From a virus, in the IMG/VR virus record IMGVR_UViG_3300042350_003432, positions 1 to 55,818 of that record: 55,818 nt of DNA; one strand, given 5' to 3'. Of the stretch, positions 26,501-34,249 are shown one piece after another; position 1 is the stretch's first letter; each line of letters starts with the position of its first letter. The position numbers and the translations under genes are program-made. The notes beneath the pieces were generated by a model that saw nothing but the letters and a program-made list of their open reading frames with translations, was not told the origin of the DNA and did no database searches.

Positions 26501-26884
26501 AAAGAAGGATTCGCCGTAGACAAGGGCAAATGGTCAAGTATCAAGGTAAATAAAGCAATCGAATTCTTTAGATTGACACAAAAGAAGATCACCGGCGCCG
26601 AACAGAAACTTGAAAAAAGGGGCGTGTATGATCATCGTTGGCTTGCGGGGTATCCAACAACCAGGATTTCACAAGAAGAATATTTATCTAAGCATTCAGA
26701 AGGTTTACCGATTGGCGGCGTAACATGTGGATCAAGTACAGATAGAAAGAGTGTACTATTTACCGGCGCTTCCCTTATTCAAAGCGTGCTAGGCGTAACA
26801 CAGATCAAAGATGCTATCGCTAAGGCGACCACGCCCGAACAAAGAGAGCAGGCAGCAAAAGAGAAATATGGTGATAAAGAATAA
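23537..26884 (+). CDS. DNA primase-helicase (AEP primase, zinc finger, SF3/D5-like ATPase)
   Basis: 1115-residue replication protein that would make primers and unwind DNA. Residues 1-260: archaeo-eukaryotic (prim-pol) primase fold with the metal-binding Asp100-x-Asp102 (IALDFDAK) and HGLRVLIPL. Residues 277-311: zinc site Cys277-x2-His280 and Cys306-x4-Cys311. Residues about 535-720: AAA-type helicase with Walker A ANTKAAGKTT (Gly546-Lys547-Thr548), Walker B EDFIVLDN and sensor FAGTSNN. The C-terminus has a cluster of Cys (CGHKEDADKKQPC...) of unknown role. It begins the replication operon and its stop overlaps the next start (TAATG). Confidence 0.9.
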   Translation: MNEAKGKFYPHLSSEVLNQWYNEPLFCSILPNLKVKAGQYTNPAVFHVDLKDALRTQFNTDAQMQPAYASQLVKATAQTWRLGTEHIKDLQVQIDFIALDFDAKREESPREKWAWSNDDFSACVISWAAHPILGNSLTYKTKHGLRVLIPLEAPFMIDKELRGKDWEKVYESILARLPKSSFGAFDVSCDTVVKTYRLPQVIREKEYLYSFFYVPAKQYVHKIDMLSMFSDISYITAQRQAIRGVSQGLIEVFKENKLYIEPMNKQINGELVHRVQCPWHDLHSSNDDKSTASVLFLGDNGWVFNCMHASCKTERTKPNALRNKFPRGWSDFVQDGFEYEFNSIDGQEIIRNLVEVLKSSKEAPFYQRGNEIVRVKMNLEIDRETIYTPSVEEITGYILQFSRWYTVKTTKEGLTRNYIALQVATIKIYYAYIKDMLPRIEGVTSIPPINSAFEPLQTHKGYCEAQACFYSPVRHFNFKALQDIPSSTQAAKDAALRLLDLFCDFPFAQDHYRLMALATLFTAGFRKKIDAPAPLFLVSANTKAAGKTTFIQTALAGVYGIRQPSIMATPEKQEELEKQLNTMLLEGEDFIVLDNITQALGSGSIDAILTSSVYKTRILGKSHMPTIKIRSFFAGTSNNAVMKADTDRRVITVRLVSDLDRPDERRDFKHRDILTFASQNTSSIWRDMLTIQKSFQELADVEELSKELSSMGSFTEWADWVQYPVAWVGKLLGFMNVDIVEMSRSEIVSRENDDLNTIFQGLYSYQRDLGAGVQWNAPDLYTALKNKHSEDEYLEPLQDALLQGISLSVVNLGRRLMRYKDKVCNGYKLQYYRLAGNKSVYSLVRITPPTERKDFTPEQTYQDHLNTQEAPKETNQPINQVTSSVNTSTTTIESILSLCGHKEDADKKQPCKFIQKGNVCALNDGEPCEASFVYQVEEPKKKEETKEALFELETIDTFKQICTEALKQRLTTLLNDLKKPAEIVDILNKEGFAVDKGKWSSIKVNKAIEFFRLTQKKITGAEQKLEKRGVYDHRWLAGYPTTRISQEEYLSKHSEGLPIGGVTCGSSTDRKSVLFTGASLIQSVLGVTQIKDAIAKATTPEQREQAAKEKYGDKE

Positions 26885-28038
26885 TGAGTTCAAAATTTAC
26901 GCATGTTTCCGCATCACAGATCAAAACTTATCTTGATTGCCCCCGCAAATGGTATCTACAAAAGATCGTTGGGCTACCGTCTCCATCAAGCGCATCTACT
27001 GAACTTGGTAAAGATATACATAGCATCATAGAAGCCTATTTCAGAGATGGGCTAGATATCCCAGAAACAGACACAGGGGCAATCGCTAAACGCGGGCTTG
27101 AGTATTTACCTAGTAGAGATGAAGATTTATCAATTGAATTAGGTATTCATGAGGCCCTACCGATCAAAGATTCCCCCGTCCCTATTATGGGATTCATTGA
27201 TTTACTCCATAAAGGGGCGGGGTTTGTACGTATCATTGATCATAAAACGACCAGTTCAAAGAAGTATACAAAGACTTCAAAAGAACTAGGTTATGATGTT
27301 CAAATGAATATCTATGCACGATCAATCTTTGATAATATGCCCGCCCTTGAACAGGTTGAGGTTGTGCATGTTTACTATGGTACGAAAGCGCCGGCGTGGT
27401 CGTCTAGTGTTTCATATGTACTCACTAGACAAGAAAACGATGATCATTTTAATGAAATTGTAAAAACGATTGACAAAATGAAAATCGACGCTATAAAAGA
27501 AGAAAACGAGGTTGAAAAAAACCTTGAAGCATGTTTCAAGTTCGGGGGTTGCCCTTATCGCTCCGAATGCCTTTTAAAACGAAAAGAGATTGACACTATG
27601 ACACAGACACAAGGTCAAGATTTAGCAAGTAAGTTAGGACTTACAGCGCCTAAAGCACCAGTACAAGCAGCACCAGTACAAGCAACACAAGTAGAAGCAA
27701 AGATTCAAGCACAAATTGAACGCCCTTTAGCAATTGTCCCGCCGTATGAACGCCGATCATTGTTCATTGGTTGTTTGCCCCAAAAGAGTACGATTGCACC
27801 TGTCACATTTTACGAAGCATTTAGAGAAGAAATTCAGATGATTTGTAATCAGTTTCAAGTTTTTCATTTGTCTCAAGTCGATTATGGTAAAGGTTGGAAT
27901 GCGTTCCAGTCTTTACTAGCTTCTCAAAGTTGGTCAAAGACAACAACAGCTATCTACATTGATCCTATGAGCGATGAATTTACAAGAGTCGGCAGCTTAT
28001 TAATTGCGAATGCAAGTACAGTGATTCGAAGAGTCTAG
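26884..28038 (+). CDS. Cas4/RecB-like PD-(D/E)XK exonuclease with Fe-S Cys
   Basis: Predicted DNA exonuclease of the PD-(D/E)XK superfamily. Cys19 at the N-terminus and Cys217, Cys223, Cys229 towards the middle form the four-Cys set of Cas4/AddB-type iron-sulphur nucleases; the nuclease centre includes GFIDLL (Asp106) and IIDHKTT (Asp119, Lys121). Residues about 240-384 are an extra Ala/Gln-rich linker and a compact C-terminal domain not found in Cas4. The start codon overlaps the stop of the primase-helicase gene. There is no CRISPR context; recombination or DNA end processing is likely. Confidence 0.85.
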   Translation: MSSKFTHVSASQIKTYLDCPRKWYLQKIVGLPSPSSASTELGKDIHSIIEAYFRDGLDIPETDTGAIAKRGLEYLPSRDEDLSIELGIHEALPIKDSPVPIMGFIDLLHKGAGFVRIIDHKTTSSKKYTKTSKELGYDVQMNIYARSIFDNMPALEQVEVVHVYYGTKAPAWSSSVSYVLTRQENDDHFNEIVKTIDKMKIDAIKEENEVEKNLEACFKFGGCPYRSECLLKRKEIDTMTQTQGQDLASKLGLTAPKAPVQAAPVQATQVEAKIQAQIERPLAIVPPYERRSLFIGCLPQKSTIAPVTFYEAFREEIQMICNQFQVFHLSQVDYGKGWNAFQSLLASQSWSKTTTAIYIDPMSDEFTRVGSLLIANASTVIRRV

Positions 28039-28044
28039 AATAAA

Positions 28045-29676
28045 ATGATTGCTACTGAATGGGAACGCCTCCGATTAGTTCCCTTAGATAAAATTGAACA
28101 TAAGCAAGATTTGACAAAATACTTAAAGAGACCAGAAGGCAAACAACAATTACGGCCTATTCAAAATGAGATGCTATGGCAAGCAATCGACCGAAGGGGC
28201 TTACTTGGTTTTGTTGCCTGTGGTGAAGGTAAAACGCTAGTTTCTATGCTTCTACCATCTGTATTGCGTTCTAATCGCCCTTTGTTATTGTTGCCCGCGT
28301 TTATGATTACACAGCATAAATCCGATCGTAGTTCTTATGGTTTACATTGGGACTTGAAAGAGATGAAAGTGTTATCATATGAAACTCTTTCAAGTCCTAA
28401 AAGACTAAAAGAACTTGAGGACTACGCCCCAGATCTGATCATATGTGACGAAGCGCACTTACTACGCAACCTAAAAAGCGCAAGAGTGAGACGCCTTGAT
28501 AACTACATGATCAAGTTTAGTCCTATGTTCTGTGCGCTAAGTGGTACTTTGGTTGCACGCTCAATCGTTGATTATTCGCATTTGGCATCATGGGCGCTTG
28601 GTGCATATTCAACAATTCCTAGAATTGCTTCTATCGTGCAAGAATGGTGCTTGAGCATTGAGGAAGGGATACACTCTAAATTAGTAAATACGATCATCCC
28701 TAAAGGTTCAAAAGAAGAATATCTATCAAGACTACAAAGAACAAAGGGAATCGTTATAACTAAAAGTCAAGAGGTTGGGGCGTCCCTAGTAATCAATAAA
28801 GAGAAAATAAGCATGCCAGCCAGTCTAAAAAAGAGTATTGCAATTGCTATGAGTACTAATGACATTGTAAGCGCAACAAATGAAATCCTAGACGCCGAAC
28901 AGCTTGAAGCAGTGTTTCAATCATCCGATCTATGGACGCCAAAAGACGCGTTTTTACTTAGAGTATGGGGGCAAATTTCATGCGGTTTTATCTATGCTTG
29001 GGATTGGGAAGATAGAGAAATTGATCATGAATGGATTGAGTACAAGAGGGCATGGGGGCGGGCATCGTTTCAAATGCTTGAGCGATCAAGTTTTGATAGT
29101 ATCTCTTTGATTTCACAGTATGCAGAAACAAAAGAAGCGCCTAAGGCCCTTTCTATAGCGTGGCAAAATTGGAAGAGTGTAAAGGATAGGGAAGCGCCAA
29201 AAACTAAAGCGATTTGGCTTGATGATTTCTTGATTGACTATGTTAAAAAGTGGACTCTTGAACAGCCTGAACCTGTTTTAATATGGTGTGCATATTCCGC
29301 CCTAGCGCATAGATTAAAGGGCGCTTTGAATTGTGAATTATATGGGGCGGGCAACGATGATGCAAAAAGACTTGATACAAATAAGCACAAGGCACATACG
29401 GCGATCATGAGCATTCAAGCACATGGGACAGGGAAGAATTTACAGGCTTGGAATAATCAGATCATCGTTCATCCGCTCTCTCATCCTAGCACATGGGAAC
29501 AAATGATCGCTAGGACACACAGACCAGGGCAAGCAGCGGATGAAGTACATGTATCTATTTTAAACATGGGCTTATTTGCTAAATCGTTTAATAAGGCGCT
29601 TAGAGATGCTCAATATATCCAAGATACAACAGGGCAAAAGCAACGCTTAATCTATGCAACAAAGAATGATAAATAA
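28045..29676 (+). CDS. SNF2-type SF2 helicase/ATPase
   Basis: 543-residue DNA-dependent ATPase. Motif I ACGEGKT (residues 58-64), motif II DEAH (135-138), motif III SGTLVARS, and at the C-terminal lobe the SNF2-characteristic motif VI ARTHRPGQ. The central part (about 250-380) between the two lobes is irregular and not a known nuclease. It follows the Cas4-like gene by 6 bases and is the third gene of the replication operon; fork remodelling or recombination is the likely role. Confidence 0.85.
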   Translation: MIATEWERLRLVPLDKIEHKQDLTKYLKRPEGKQQLRPIQNEMLWQAIDRRGLLGFVACGEGKTLVSMLLPSVLRSNRPLLLLPAFMITQHKSDRSSYGLHWDLKEMKVLSYETLSSPKRLKELEDYAPDLIICDEAHLLRNLKSARVRRLDNYMIKFSPMFCALSGTLVARSIVDYSHLASWALGAYSTIPRIASIVQEWCLSIEEGIHSKLVNTIIPKGSKEEYLSRLQRTKGIVITKSQEVGASLVINKEKISMPASLKKSIAIAMSTNDIVSATNEILDAEQLEAVFQSSDLWTPKDAFLLRVWGQISCGFIYAWDWEDREIDHEWIEYKRAWGRASFQMLERSSFDSISLISQYAETKEAPKALSIAWQNWKSVKDREAPKTKAIWLDDFLIDYVKKWTLEQPEPVLIWCAYSALAHRLKGALNCELYGAGNDDAKRLDTNKHKAHTAIMSIQAHGTGKNLQAWNNQIIVHPLSHPSTWEQMIARTHRPGQAADEVHVSILNMGLFAKSFNKALRDAQYIQDTTGQKQRLIYATKNDK

Positions 29677-29689
29677 TTTGTAAAATAAT

Positions 29690-29717
29690 TTGACAAACTA
29701 GAAAAACATGCTAATTT
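29690..29717 (+). promoter_or_regulatory. promoter of SSB-like gene, TTGACA-16-TAATTT
   Basis: Exact TTGACA at 29690-29695, a 16-base spacer and TAATTT at 29712-29717, 45 bases upstream of the SSB-like gene. It would boost expression of a protein needed in stoichiometric amounts. The A/T-rich sequence before the -35 could act as an UP element. Confidence 0.5.
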
Positions 29718-29761
29718 GAACTTATCAATCATGCTCAACCCTTAAAACAAGGAAATGACAA

Positions 29762-30274
29762 ATGACATTTGACATTAGCAAATACGCCGGACAAATCGCA
29801 CAAGCAACACAAGCCCGCGTCTCTCGTGAAAACATCGCCCAAGGTGATCACATTCTACAAATCGAAGGCGTCAAAGGCCTCACAAGTCAAAACGACGGTT
29901 CAGATTATATCATTATCGAGGCGTCTATTTACACAAGTAACACAATGAAGCCAGGCACACCAGTAAAGCACATGTACAAATTAACAGGCGTACCATCTTG
30001 GAAGCAAAAGGGCAATCTTGAAGCGCTCAAGTCTTTTGTTTGTTCTGTTTTGCCCCCTGAATTTCGTTCACAAGTTACGGCTGAAGTGGTGATCAATGCT
30101 TGCAATGGTGGCACTGAATCAGCGCTTGTAAATCATCAAGTTCGTTGTAGAGTCGTTGAAAAGAAAAGCAAACTTGATAAAGCGTTTCTTGAGACTAATT
30201 GGATGCCTGTAGATGGTGCATTGCCTCAAGCGGTAACAAACGATGATGATGACGCCAACGATTTACCATTCTAA
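29762..30274 (+). CDS. single-stranded DNA-binding-like protein
   Basis: 170-residue protein in the replication operon. Its beta-rich body has an OB-like look (GDHILQIEGVKGL... DYIIIEASIYTS...) and the C-terminus ends NDDDDANDLPF, an acidic tail closing in a hydrophobic tip like bacterial SSB (DDDIPF), which recruits partner proteins. Body similarity to SSB is not obvious, so this is probably an analogue or divergent. It has a dedicated promoter and an AAGGAAATGACAA ribosome site, and is followed by the candidate small RNA. Confidence 0.65.
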   Translation: MTFDISKYAGQIAQATQARVSRENIAQGDHILQIEGVKGLTSQNDGSDYIIIEASIYTSNTMKPGTPVKHMYKLTGVPSWKQKGNLEALKSFVCSVLPPEFRSQVTAEVVINACNGGTESALVNHQVRCRVVEKKSKLDKAFLETNWMPVDGALPQAVTNDDDDANDLPF

Positions 30275-30301
30275 AAGATTGAAAAATCTAAAAGAAATTT
30301 G

Positions 30302-30329
30302 TTGACAAAGTACAAAAAACAGCTAAAAT
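30302..30329 (+). promoter_or_regulatory. promoter of candidate small RNA, TTGACA-16-TAAAAT
   Basis: Exact TTGACA (30302-30307), 16-base spacer and TAAAAT (30324-30329). Only about 60 bases further on there is a strong terminator, with no ATG-led frame between, so the promoter seems to serve a short untranslated RNA. Confidence 0.65.
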
Positions 30330-30335
30330 CAAAAC

Positions 30336-30396
30336 AACTCCGTAGTGGAGGTTAAGGCGTAGAAAAGCCCGAGCGTTAATTCGTTCGGGTTTTTTT
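30336..30396 (+). ncRNA. candidate ~60-nt small RNA
   Basis: Predicted transcript between the promoter at 30302-30329 and the terminator at 30368-30396. It contains a first hairpin (CTCC-GTAGT-GGAG, 30338-30350, extensible by AA/TT with a bulge) holding a GGAGG sequence, an unpaired linker GTTAAGGCGTAGAAAA, and the terminator hairpin. No start codon is present. It is not a riboswitch or tRNA that I recognise. It could act in trans on ribosomes or mRNA, be a decoy, or be a regulatory leader that stops before the polymerase gene (whose own promoter follows). Evidence is sequence architecture only. Confidence 0.5.
30368..30396 (+). terminator. rho-independent terminator
   Basis: CCCGAGCG (30368-30375), loop TTAATT, CGTTCGGG (30382-30389), an 8-bp stem with one G-T pair, followed by seven T (30390-30396). 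It ends transcripts from the SSB-like gene and from the small-RNA promoter. Confidence 0.85.
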
Positions 30397-30438
30397 ACAT
30401 TTAGGCCCGAAGATACATATTTTAATTATTTAAATTTA

Positions 30439-30467
30439 TTGACAATTTGAAGAACACAAGTTATTAT
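30439..30467 (+). promoter_or_regulatory. strong promoter of DNA polymerase gene, TTGACA-17-TATTAT
   Basis: TTGACA (30439-30444), 17-base spacer, TATTAT (30462-30467), preceded by the AT-rich AAATTTA tract that also flanks the early promoters near 12.5 and 50 kb. It lies 33 bases before the polymerase start with its AGGAG site. Confidence 0.8.
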
Positions 30468-30500
30468 GGGACACCTTAGCCACACAACAGGAGAAAACCA

Positions 30501-32387
30501 ATGAAATATGTTGCTATTGATACCGAAACACATCTAATCGTTGATAACAATGTGCCCGCCCCTATTTGCTTGACCGCTTTTTTAATGGATGATCAAGATA
30601 ACACTGATTCATTTATTGCCCGCTTTGATGCTTCATTGTACACATGGTTAAAAAGTATCTTTCTAGACACCAGCCGAACAATCATCATGCACAACGCCGC
30701 TTTTGATCTATCTGTCATCTGTGCCGCGTATCCCACGCTCTACGCCCCAGTATTCAAGGCACTTCAAGAAGGTAGAGTACATGATACAGGTATCATCGAA
30801 AAATTGCATAAGATCGCACATGGGGGCGAGGGCGTAGGGATGATGGATGTAAATGGTTCAAAAGTATCTAAATTAAGCCTTGCCGGCCTTGTATACAAAT
30901 ACTTCATGATCGACATTACAGCCTCTAAACAGGCCGATTCCGTACGCTATAACTATGATTCACTTAGAAATCAATCCCTTGATATTTGGAGTCATGAGGC
31001 TAAGATTTATGCGGTTTATGATGCAATGTATACATTCCTTGTGTATCAAGTTCAGATGGTTCAAATTCCACAAGATGAGATCATGGGACACGCTAAACAA
31101 GTAGCCTACGATTTCGCTTTACGCTTGACCGGTTCGCATGGCATCTGTGTTGATCAATCAAAAGTAGAATCAGTAAAAAAGAACCTAGAGGATGCAATCA
31201 AAGAGACAGCAGCCCCCTTACTTGAAAAAGGTATCTTGAAGATTGAAAAGAATGAGATCAAAGAAAACAAGAGCATTTTGAAAGCAAAAGTACAAAGTGC
31301 ATATGAGAGCATGAAAAAAGAGATCAAGAAGACAAATTCGGGAGAAATTAGCATAGATAAGGGCGCATTAGAAGAGAGTGAAGATGCAGACCTGTTATCA
31401 CTCTTAGAATATAGGGAAGTAACTAAATTGCTAAGTACATATATTGATTCTGTTGAAATGGTCAATTTGCCCCTTATGGATGGTAGATTACGATGTGATT
31501 ATGAAGTCTTACAGGCAACAGGGCGCACCAGTTCAAAAGATCCTAATTTACAAAATTTGCCCCGTCGTGAAGGCATTCGTGATTGTTTTGTCCCTAGTAA
31601 TGGATTTGTATTTGTTGCATGTGATTATGACGCCGCCGAACTTAGAACACTTGCCCAATGCCACTACTCAATAACAGGCAAAGAAAGCCCCCTTTTAAGC
31701 ATGTATAAGAAAGATTCGGGGTTTGATCCTCATACTTGGTTTGCGTGCAAAATGCTTGGGATTACCTATGAAGAGGGCATGACTAGAAAAGCACAAGGCG
31801 ACAAAGAAATCAAGAAGCAACGACAAAGGGCGAAAGCTTGTAATTTCGGATTTCCAGGCGGTATGGGGGCAAGTTCCTTTATGGCATACGCTAAGGGGTA
31901 CGGCGTAACACTGACAAGAGACGAAGCGCAAGAGTTAAAGAATCAATGGTTTGACGCGTGGCAATTGTGGGATTGGCTAGATCATGCACAAGATGCACAA
32001 GATCAAGGATTTGTCATTATTCCACAGTCACAACGAAAGCGGGGGCGTGTATCATTTACGCAGGCCTGTAATACACCATTTCAAGGCTTGGCAAGCGACG
32101 GGGCAAAAGAAGCGCTATTTCGTGTTTCTTTTGAGTGTTTTGCTGATACTAAATCTTCTTTGTATGACTCTAGACCGGTTGTCTTTATTCATGATGAAAT
32201 TATTATTGAGTCGCCAGAACATAAGGCGCAGGCAGCATCTAGACGATTGCAAGAAGTCATGATTGAAGCAATGCAAGCATTTTGCCCCGATACACCTATT
32301 GAGGCATCACCAACGCTTATGCGCCAATGGTCAAAGAATGCAGAAAGTAAACTAGATAATAACGGGAACTATACGATTTGGGGCTAA
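30501..32387 (+). CDS. polA: family A DNA polymerase with 3'-5' exonuclease
   Basis: Replicative polymerase, 628 residues, without the 5'-3' exonuclease domain of bacterial Pol I. Exonuclease: Asp7-Thr-Glu9 (DTET) and HNAAFD. Polymerase: motif A CDYDAAEL with Asp375, motif B RQRAKACNFGFPGG, motif C FIHDEIIIE with Asp565. Motif B has the expected KxxNFG, but the usual LIYG is replaced by FPGG, a change seen in many phage enzymes. Ribosome site AGGAG lies ahead of the ATG, and the gene ends abutting the convergent lysis operon without a terminator between. Confidence 0.95.
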   Translation: MKYVAIDTETHLIVDNNVPAPICLTAFLMDDQDNTDSFIARFDASLYTWLKSIFLDTSRTIIMHNAAFDLSVICAAYPTLYAPVFKALQEGRVHDTGIIEKLHKIAHGGEGVGMMDVNGSKVSKLSLAGLVYKYFMIDITASKQADSVRYNYDSLRNQSLDIWSHEAKIYAVYDAMYTFLVYQVQMVQIPQDEIMGHAKQVAYDFALRLTGSHGICVDQSKVESVKKNLEDAIKETAAPLLEKGILKIEKNEIKENKSILKAKVQSAYESMKKEIKKTNSGEISIDKGALEESEDADLLSLLEYREVTKLLSTYIDSVEMVNLPLMDGRLRCDYEVLQATGRTSSKDPNLQNLPRREGIRDCFVPSNGFVFVACDYDAAELRTLAQCHYSITGKESPLLSMYKKDSGFDPHTWFACKMLGITYEEGMTRKAQGDKEIKKQRQRAKACNFGFPGGMGASSFMAYAKGYGVTLTRDEAQELKNQWFDAWQLWDWLDHAQDAQDQGFVIIPQSQRKRGRVSFTQACNTPFQGLASDGAKEALFRVSFECFADTKSSLYDSRPVVFIHDEIIIESPEHKAQAASRRLQEVMIEAMQAFCPDTPIEASPTLMRQWSKNAESKLDNNGNYTIWG

Positions 32388-32675
32388 TTAAATATTTTTC
32401 TTTTGTTGTAGGTTTACTAATCGTTCTTCAATCCTACCAAGTAAAACCTTGATATCTGAAATTTCTGACACTAATTTATCTTGCTTAGTATCCATTGATC
32501 TAATCTCTTGATCAATAGAAACATGTTTATCATTTAAACTCTTTAACTCTTGTTCAAGGCGTACCAATCTTTGTTCTTTATCGCTAAGAGATTTGTAAAT
32601 AGGATAGACAGAAGAAATCAAGGTAGATAGGCCGGCGATTGAAATTGTGATTGTTTGATTATCCATTTTGCTCAT
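32388..32675 (-). CDS. small membrane-anchored coiled-coil protein, lysis cluster
   Basis: 95-residue protein. A hydrophobic segment near the N-terminus (TITISIAGLSTLISSVYPIY, about residues 8-27) is followed by a long predicted coiled coil (EQRLVRLEQELKSLNDK...). The start overlaps the stop of the M15 peptidase gene as ATGA; a further ATG lies at 32666. Small proteins with one membrane helix next to an endolysin may be holin-related or spanin-like, but there is no decisive motif. Confidence 0.5.
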   Translation of the reverse strand: MSKMDNQTITISIAGLSTLISSVYPIYKSLSDKEQRLVRLEQELKSLNDKHVSIDQEIRSMDTKQDKLVSEISDIKVLLGRIEERLVNLQQKKNI

Positions 32676-33151
32676 CCCTTCCACTGTGTGAGAGTGCCAC
32701 GAATATCATAATGAACAAAGTTTTCATAGATACCTACGCCGCCCTGTTTCATCTTGCCTTGATCAATAAGTTTCAAGATTGTTTGTTGAACTTGTGCGGG
32801 CGTTAAACCTTCAATTCTAATATCAGACGCCTTCGCTTGTAGGTGCTGACTATTCTTTGAACCTTTACACTGTGTATTTAGCTTTTGATCACGATAGCCC
32901 CCGCCAGGAATGATCTTGATGGGGCGCTTTACTTCGTTTCTAAGTACTTGTAAATTTTCAAGTAACTCTTGGGCATTGTCTAGTAATTCGCTAGGGATTT
33001 CGCATGAGTACTCTAATTCTTTGATTGAAAAGTTTTCAGTGCCTAGTTTCTTATCTACCAAGGGCACAGAATCCGCCGGCAATTGCTCCGATGGTGCTAA
33101 ATCCAAGATTGAGGTATTCAGAGACTTTGATATTTTTGTTCTCGCAGCCAT
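32672..33151 (-). CDS. M15-type peptidoglycan peptidase (endolysin)
   Basis: 159-residue metallopeptidase of the VanY/M15A type, which cuts peptide links in peptidoglycan. Zinc ligands are His103 and Asp110 in SQHLQAKASDI and His147 in FVHYDIRG, with Asp149 as neighbouring catalytic residue; GGYRDQKLN precedes them as in M15 enzymes. There is no signal peptide in the chosen frame, so export would need a holin. The gene overlaps the upstream secreted protein by about 100 bases and the downstream membrane protein by ATGA, forming a compact lysis cassette. Confidence 0.85.
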   Translation of the reverse strand: MAARTKISKSLNTSILDLAPSEQLPADSVPLVDKKLGTENFSIKELEYSCEIPSELLDNAQELLENLQVLRNEVKRPIKIIPGGGYRDQKLNTQCKGSKNSQHLQAKASDIRIEGLTPAQVQQTILKLIDQGKMKQGGVGIYENFVHYDIRGTLTQWKG

Positions 33152-33329
33152 TTAGTTTGTCCTTTAGTTCGTCATTTTGTTGTGTTAATTGTCTATTCTC
33201 TTCTTTTAGTCTATTTATTTCAAGTTTCAAGTTTCTAAGTTCTTGAGCAAATAGCTTGATCAATGCATCATCATCTTGAGCTTGAATAGGTGATAAGAAG
33301 ATTAGTGTAAAAAATACTATGTTTTTCAT
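33051..33329 (-). CDS. secreted/anchored coiled-coil protein (spanin-like candidate)
   Basis: 92 residues: an N-terminal hydrophobic signal or anchor (IVFFTLIFLSPIQAQ), a coiled coil (FAQELRNLKLEINRLKEENR and on), and a second hydrophobic stretch near the C-terminus (LGFSTIGAIAGGFCALG). It overlaps the M15 peptidase start by about 100 bases in another frame, an arrangement typical of Rz/Rz1-type genes, although no lipobox is seen. A spanin-like role in fusing membranes is possible. The start follows an AAGG site. Confidence 0.5.
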   Translation of the reverse strand: MKNIVFFTLIFLSPIQAQDDDALIKLFAQELRNLKLEINRLKEENRQLTQQNDELKDKLNGCENKNIKVSEYLNLGFSTIGAIAGGFCALGR

Positions 33330-33330
33330 T

Positions 33331-34248
33331 TTAGGCCTTTACATAGCCCTCATTTGATACCGGTACTTCTACCCATCGTATGCCTGTCCATACCCATTTC
33401 CAAGCAACACGCCCGCCCATATCTTTATTGTTACCTGCCGCGCCAGTAGAACCAACAACCGAACTAATTAGAGTTTGAGATGTTGGGGGGCTTGTGATTG
33501 TGATCGCCGCCGTTGTTGAATTATTTAATTGAAAAAATCCGAACCAGTCCCCAACCTGTGAAGGAATCGGGGCGTAAAAAGTTTGTGTGAGCGCTGTTGT
33601 ATTCACCCAAAATTTATTCAAAGTTTCAGCGGGCATCTGTTGCGCTCCGCCCCAAGATGCTATGCTATTTGTTGCGTCTAGTGTACTAACTACCGGATTA
33701 ACATATGACGCAACCTCAATCGCATAAATATCTATATGTGACTTATGAGACGTTGTAAGGGCGGTTGTTGTTTGTTGGTTATCAAAATAAACATTGCCCA
33801 TACTTGCCCAGCCTGCGCCCCTAGCAACAATTTTTAGAGTCTTAGAGGATGCTGAACAGTCTACAAAGCGTAAGCCCCTATAAGATGCGTTTGACCCTGT
33901 GGGCTGATCGCTCACATAATGACTTTGAAACCTTGGGACTGTGTCCACGCCGTCAATATTCCAAGTAAAATAAGGCGTGGCTACATATGTACTCCCTGAA
34001 GAATAATACATATAAGGATCAAGAAGAAAATAGTAACCTTGAGGCAAAACAAGACCATCTACAGATGTTGAAACGCCTTCAATGTACTTGCCCACAAAAT
34101 GAACCTGTCTTGTAAAGAATTGATGGACCTCTACACCGTCTAAAATGCGGGGGTTATATGTGGGATCTTGTACACCGGCCACAGAGTCAAAACCTGTTTC
34201 AAGTGTGAAGATTGATTGATTTGTGGATTGAATAGGAATATGTGACAT
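33331..34248 (-). CDS. tail-tip/fibre-associated virion protein
   Basis: 305-residue beta-rich protein of the fibre operon. The start at 34248 (MSHIPIQSTNQSIF) follows a GGGAGG ribosome site just after the stop of the previous gene; an upstream in-frame ATG-like start at 34389 lies within that gene. Repetitive Gly/Thr/Ser-rich strands and a C-terminal WKWVWTGIRWVEVPV motif, common at the end of receptor-binding or fibre-tip proteins. No enzyme domain recognised. Confidence 0.5.
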   Translation of the reverse strand: MSHIPIQSTNQSIFTLETGFDSVAGVQDPTYNPRILDGVEVHQFFTRQVHFVGKYIEGVSTSVDGLVLPQGYYFLLDPYMYYSSGSTYVATPYFTWNIDGVDTVPRFQSHYVSDQPTGSNASYRGLRFVDCSASSKTLKIVARGAGWASMGNVYFDNQQTTTALTTSHKSHIDIYAIEVASYVNPVVSTLDATNSIASWGGAQQMPAETLNKFWVNTTALTQTFYAPIPSQVGDWFGFFQLNNSTTAAITITSPPTSQTLISSVVGSTGAAGNNKDMGGRVAWKWVWTGIRWVEVPVSNEGYVKA

Positions 34249-34249
34249 A

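Noticed and set aside
26884-28038. Cas4-like nuclease as a hint of a CRISPR system
   Set aside because: No repeat array or cas1/cas2 genes are present; phage replication modules often hold such nucleases.
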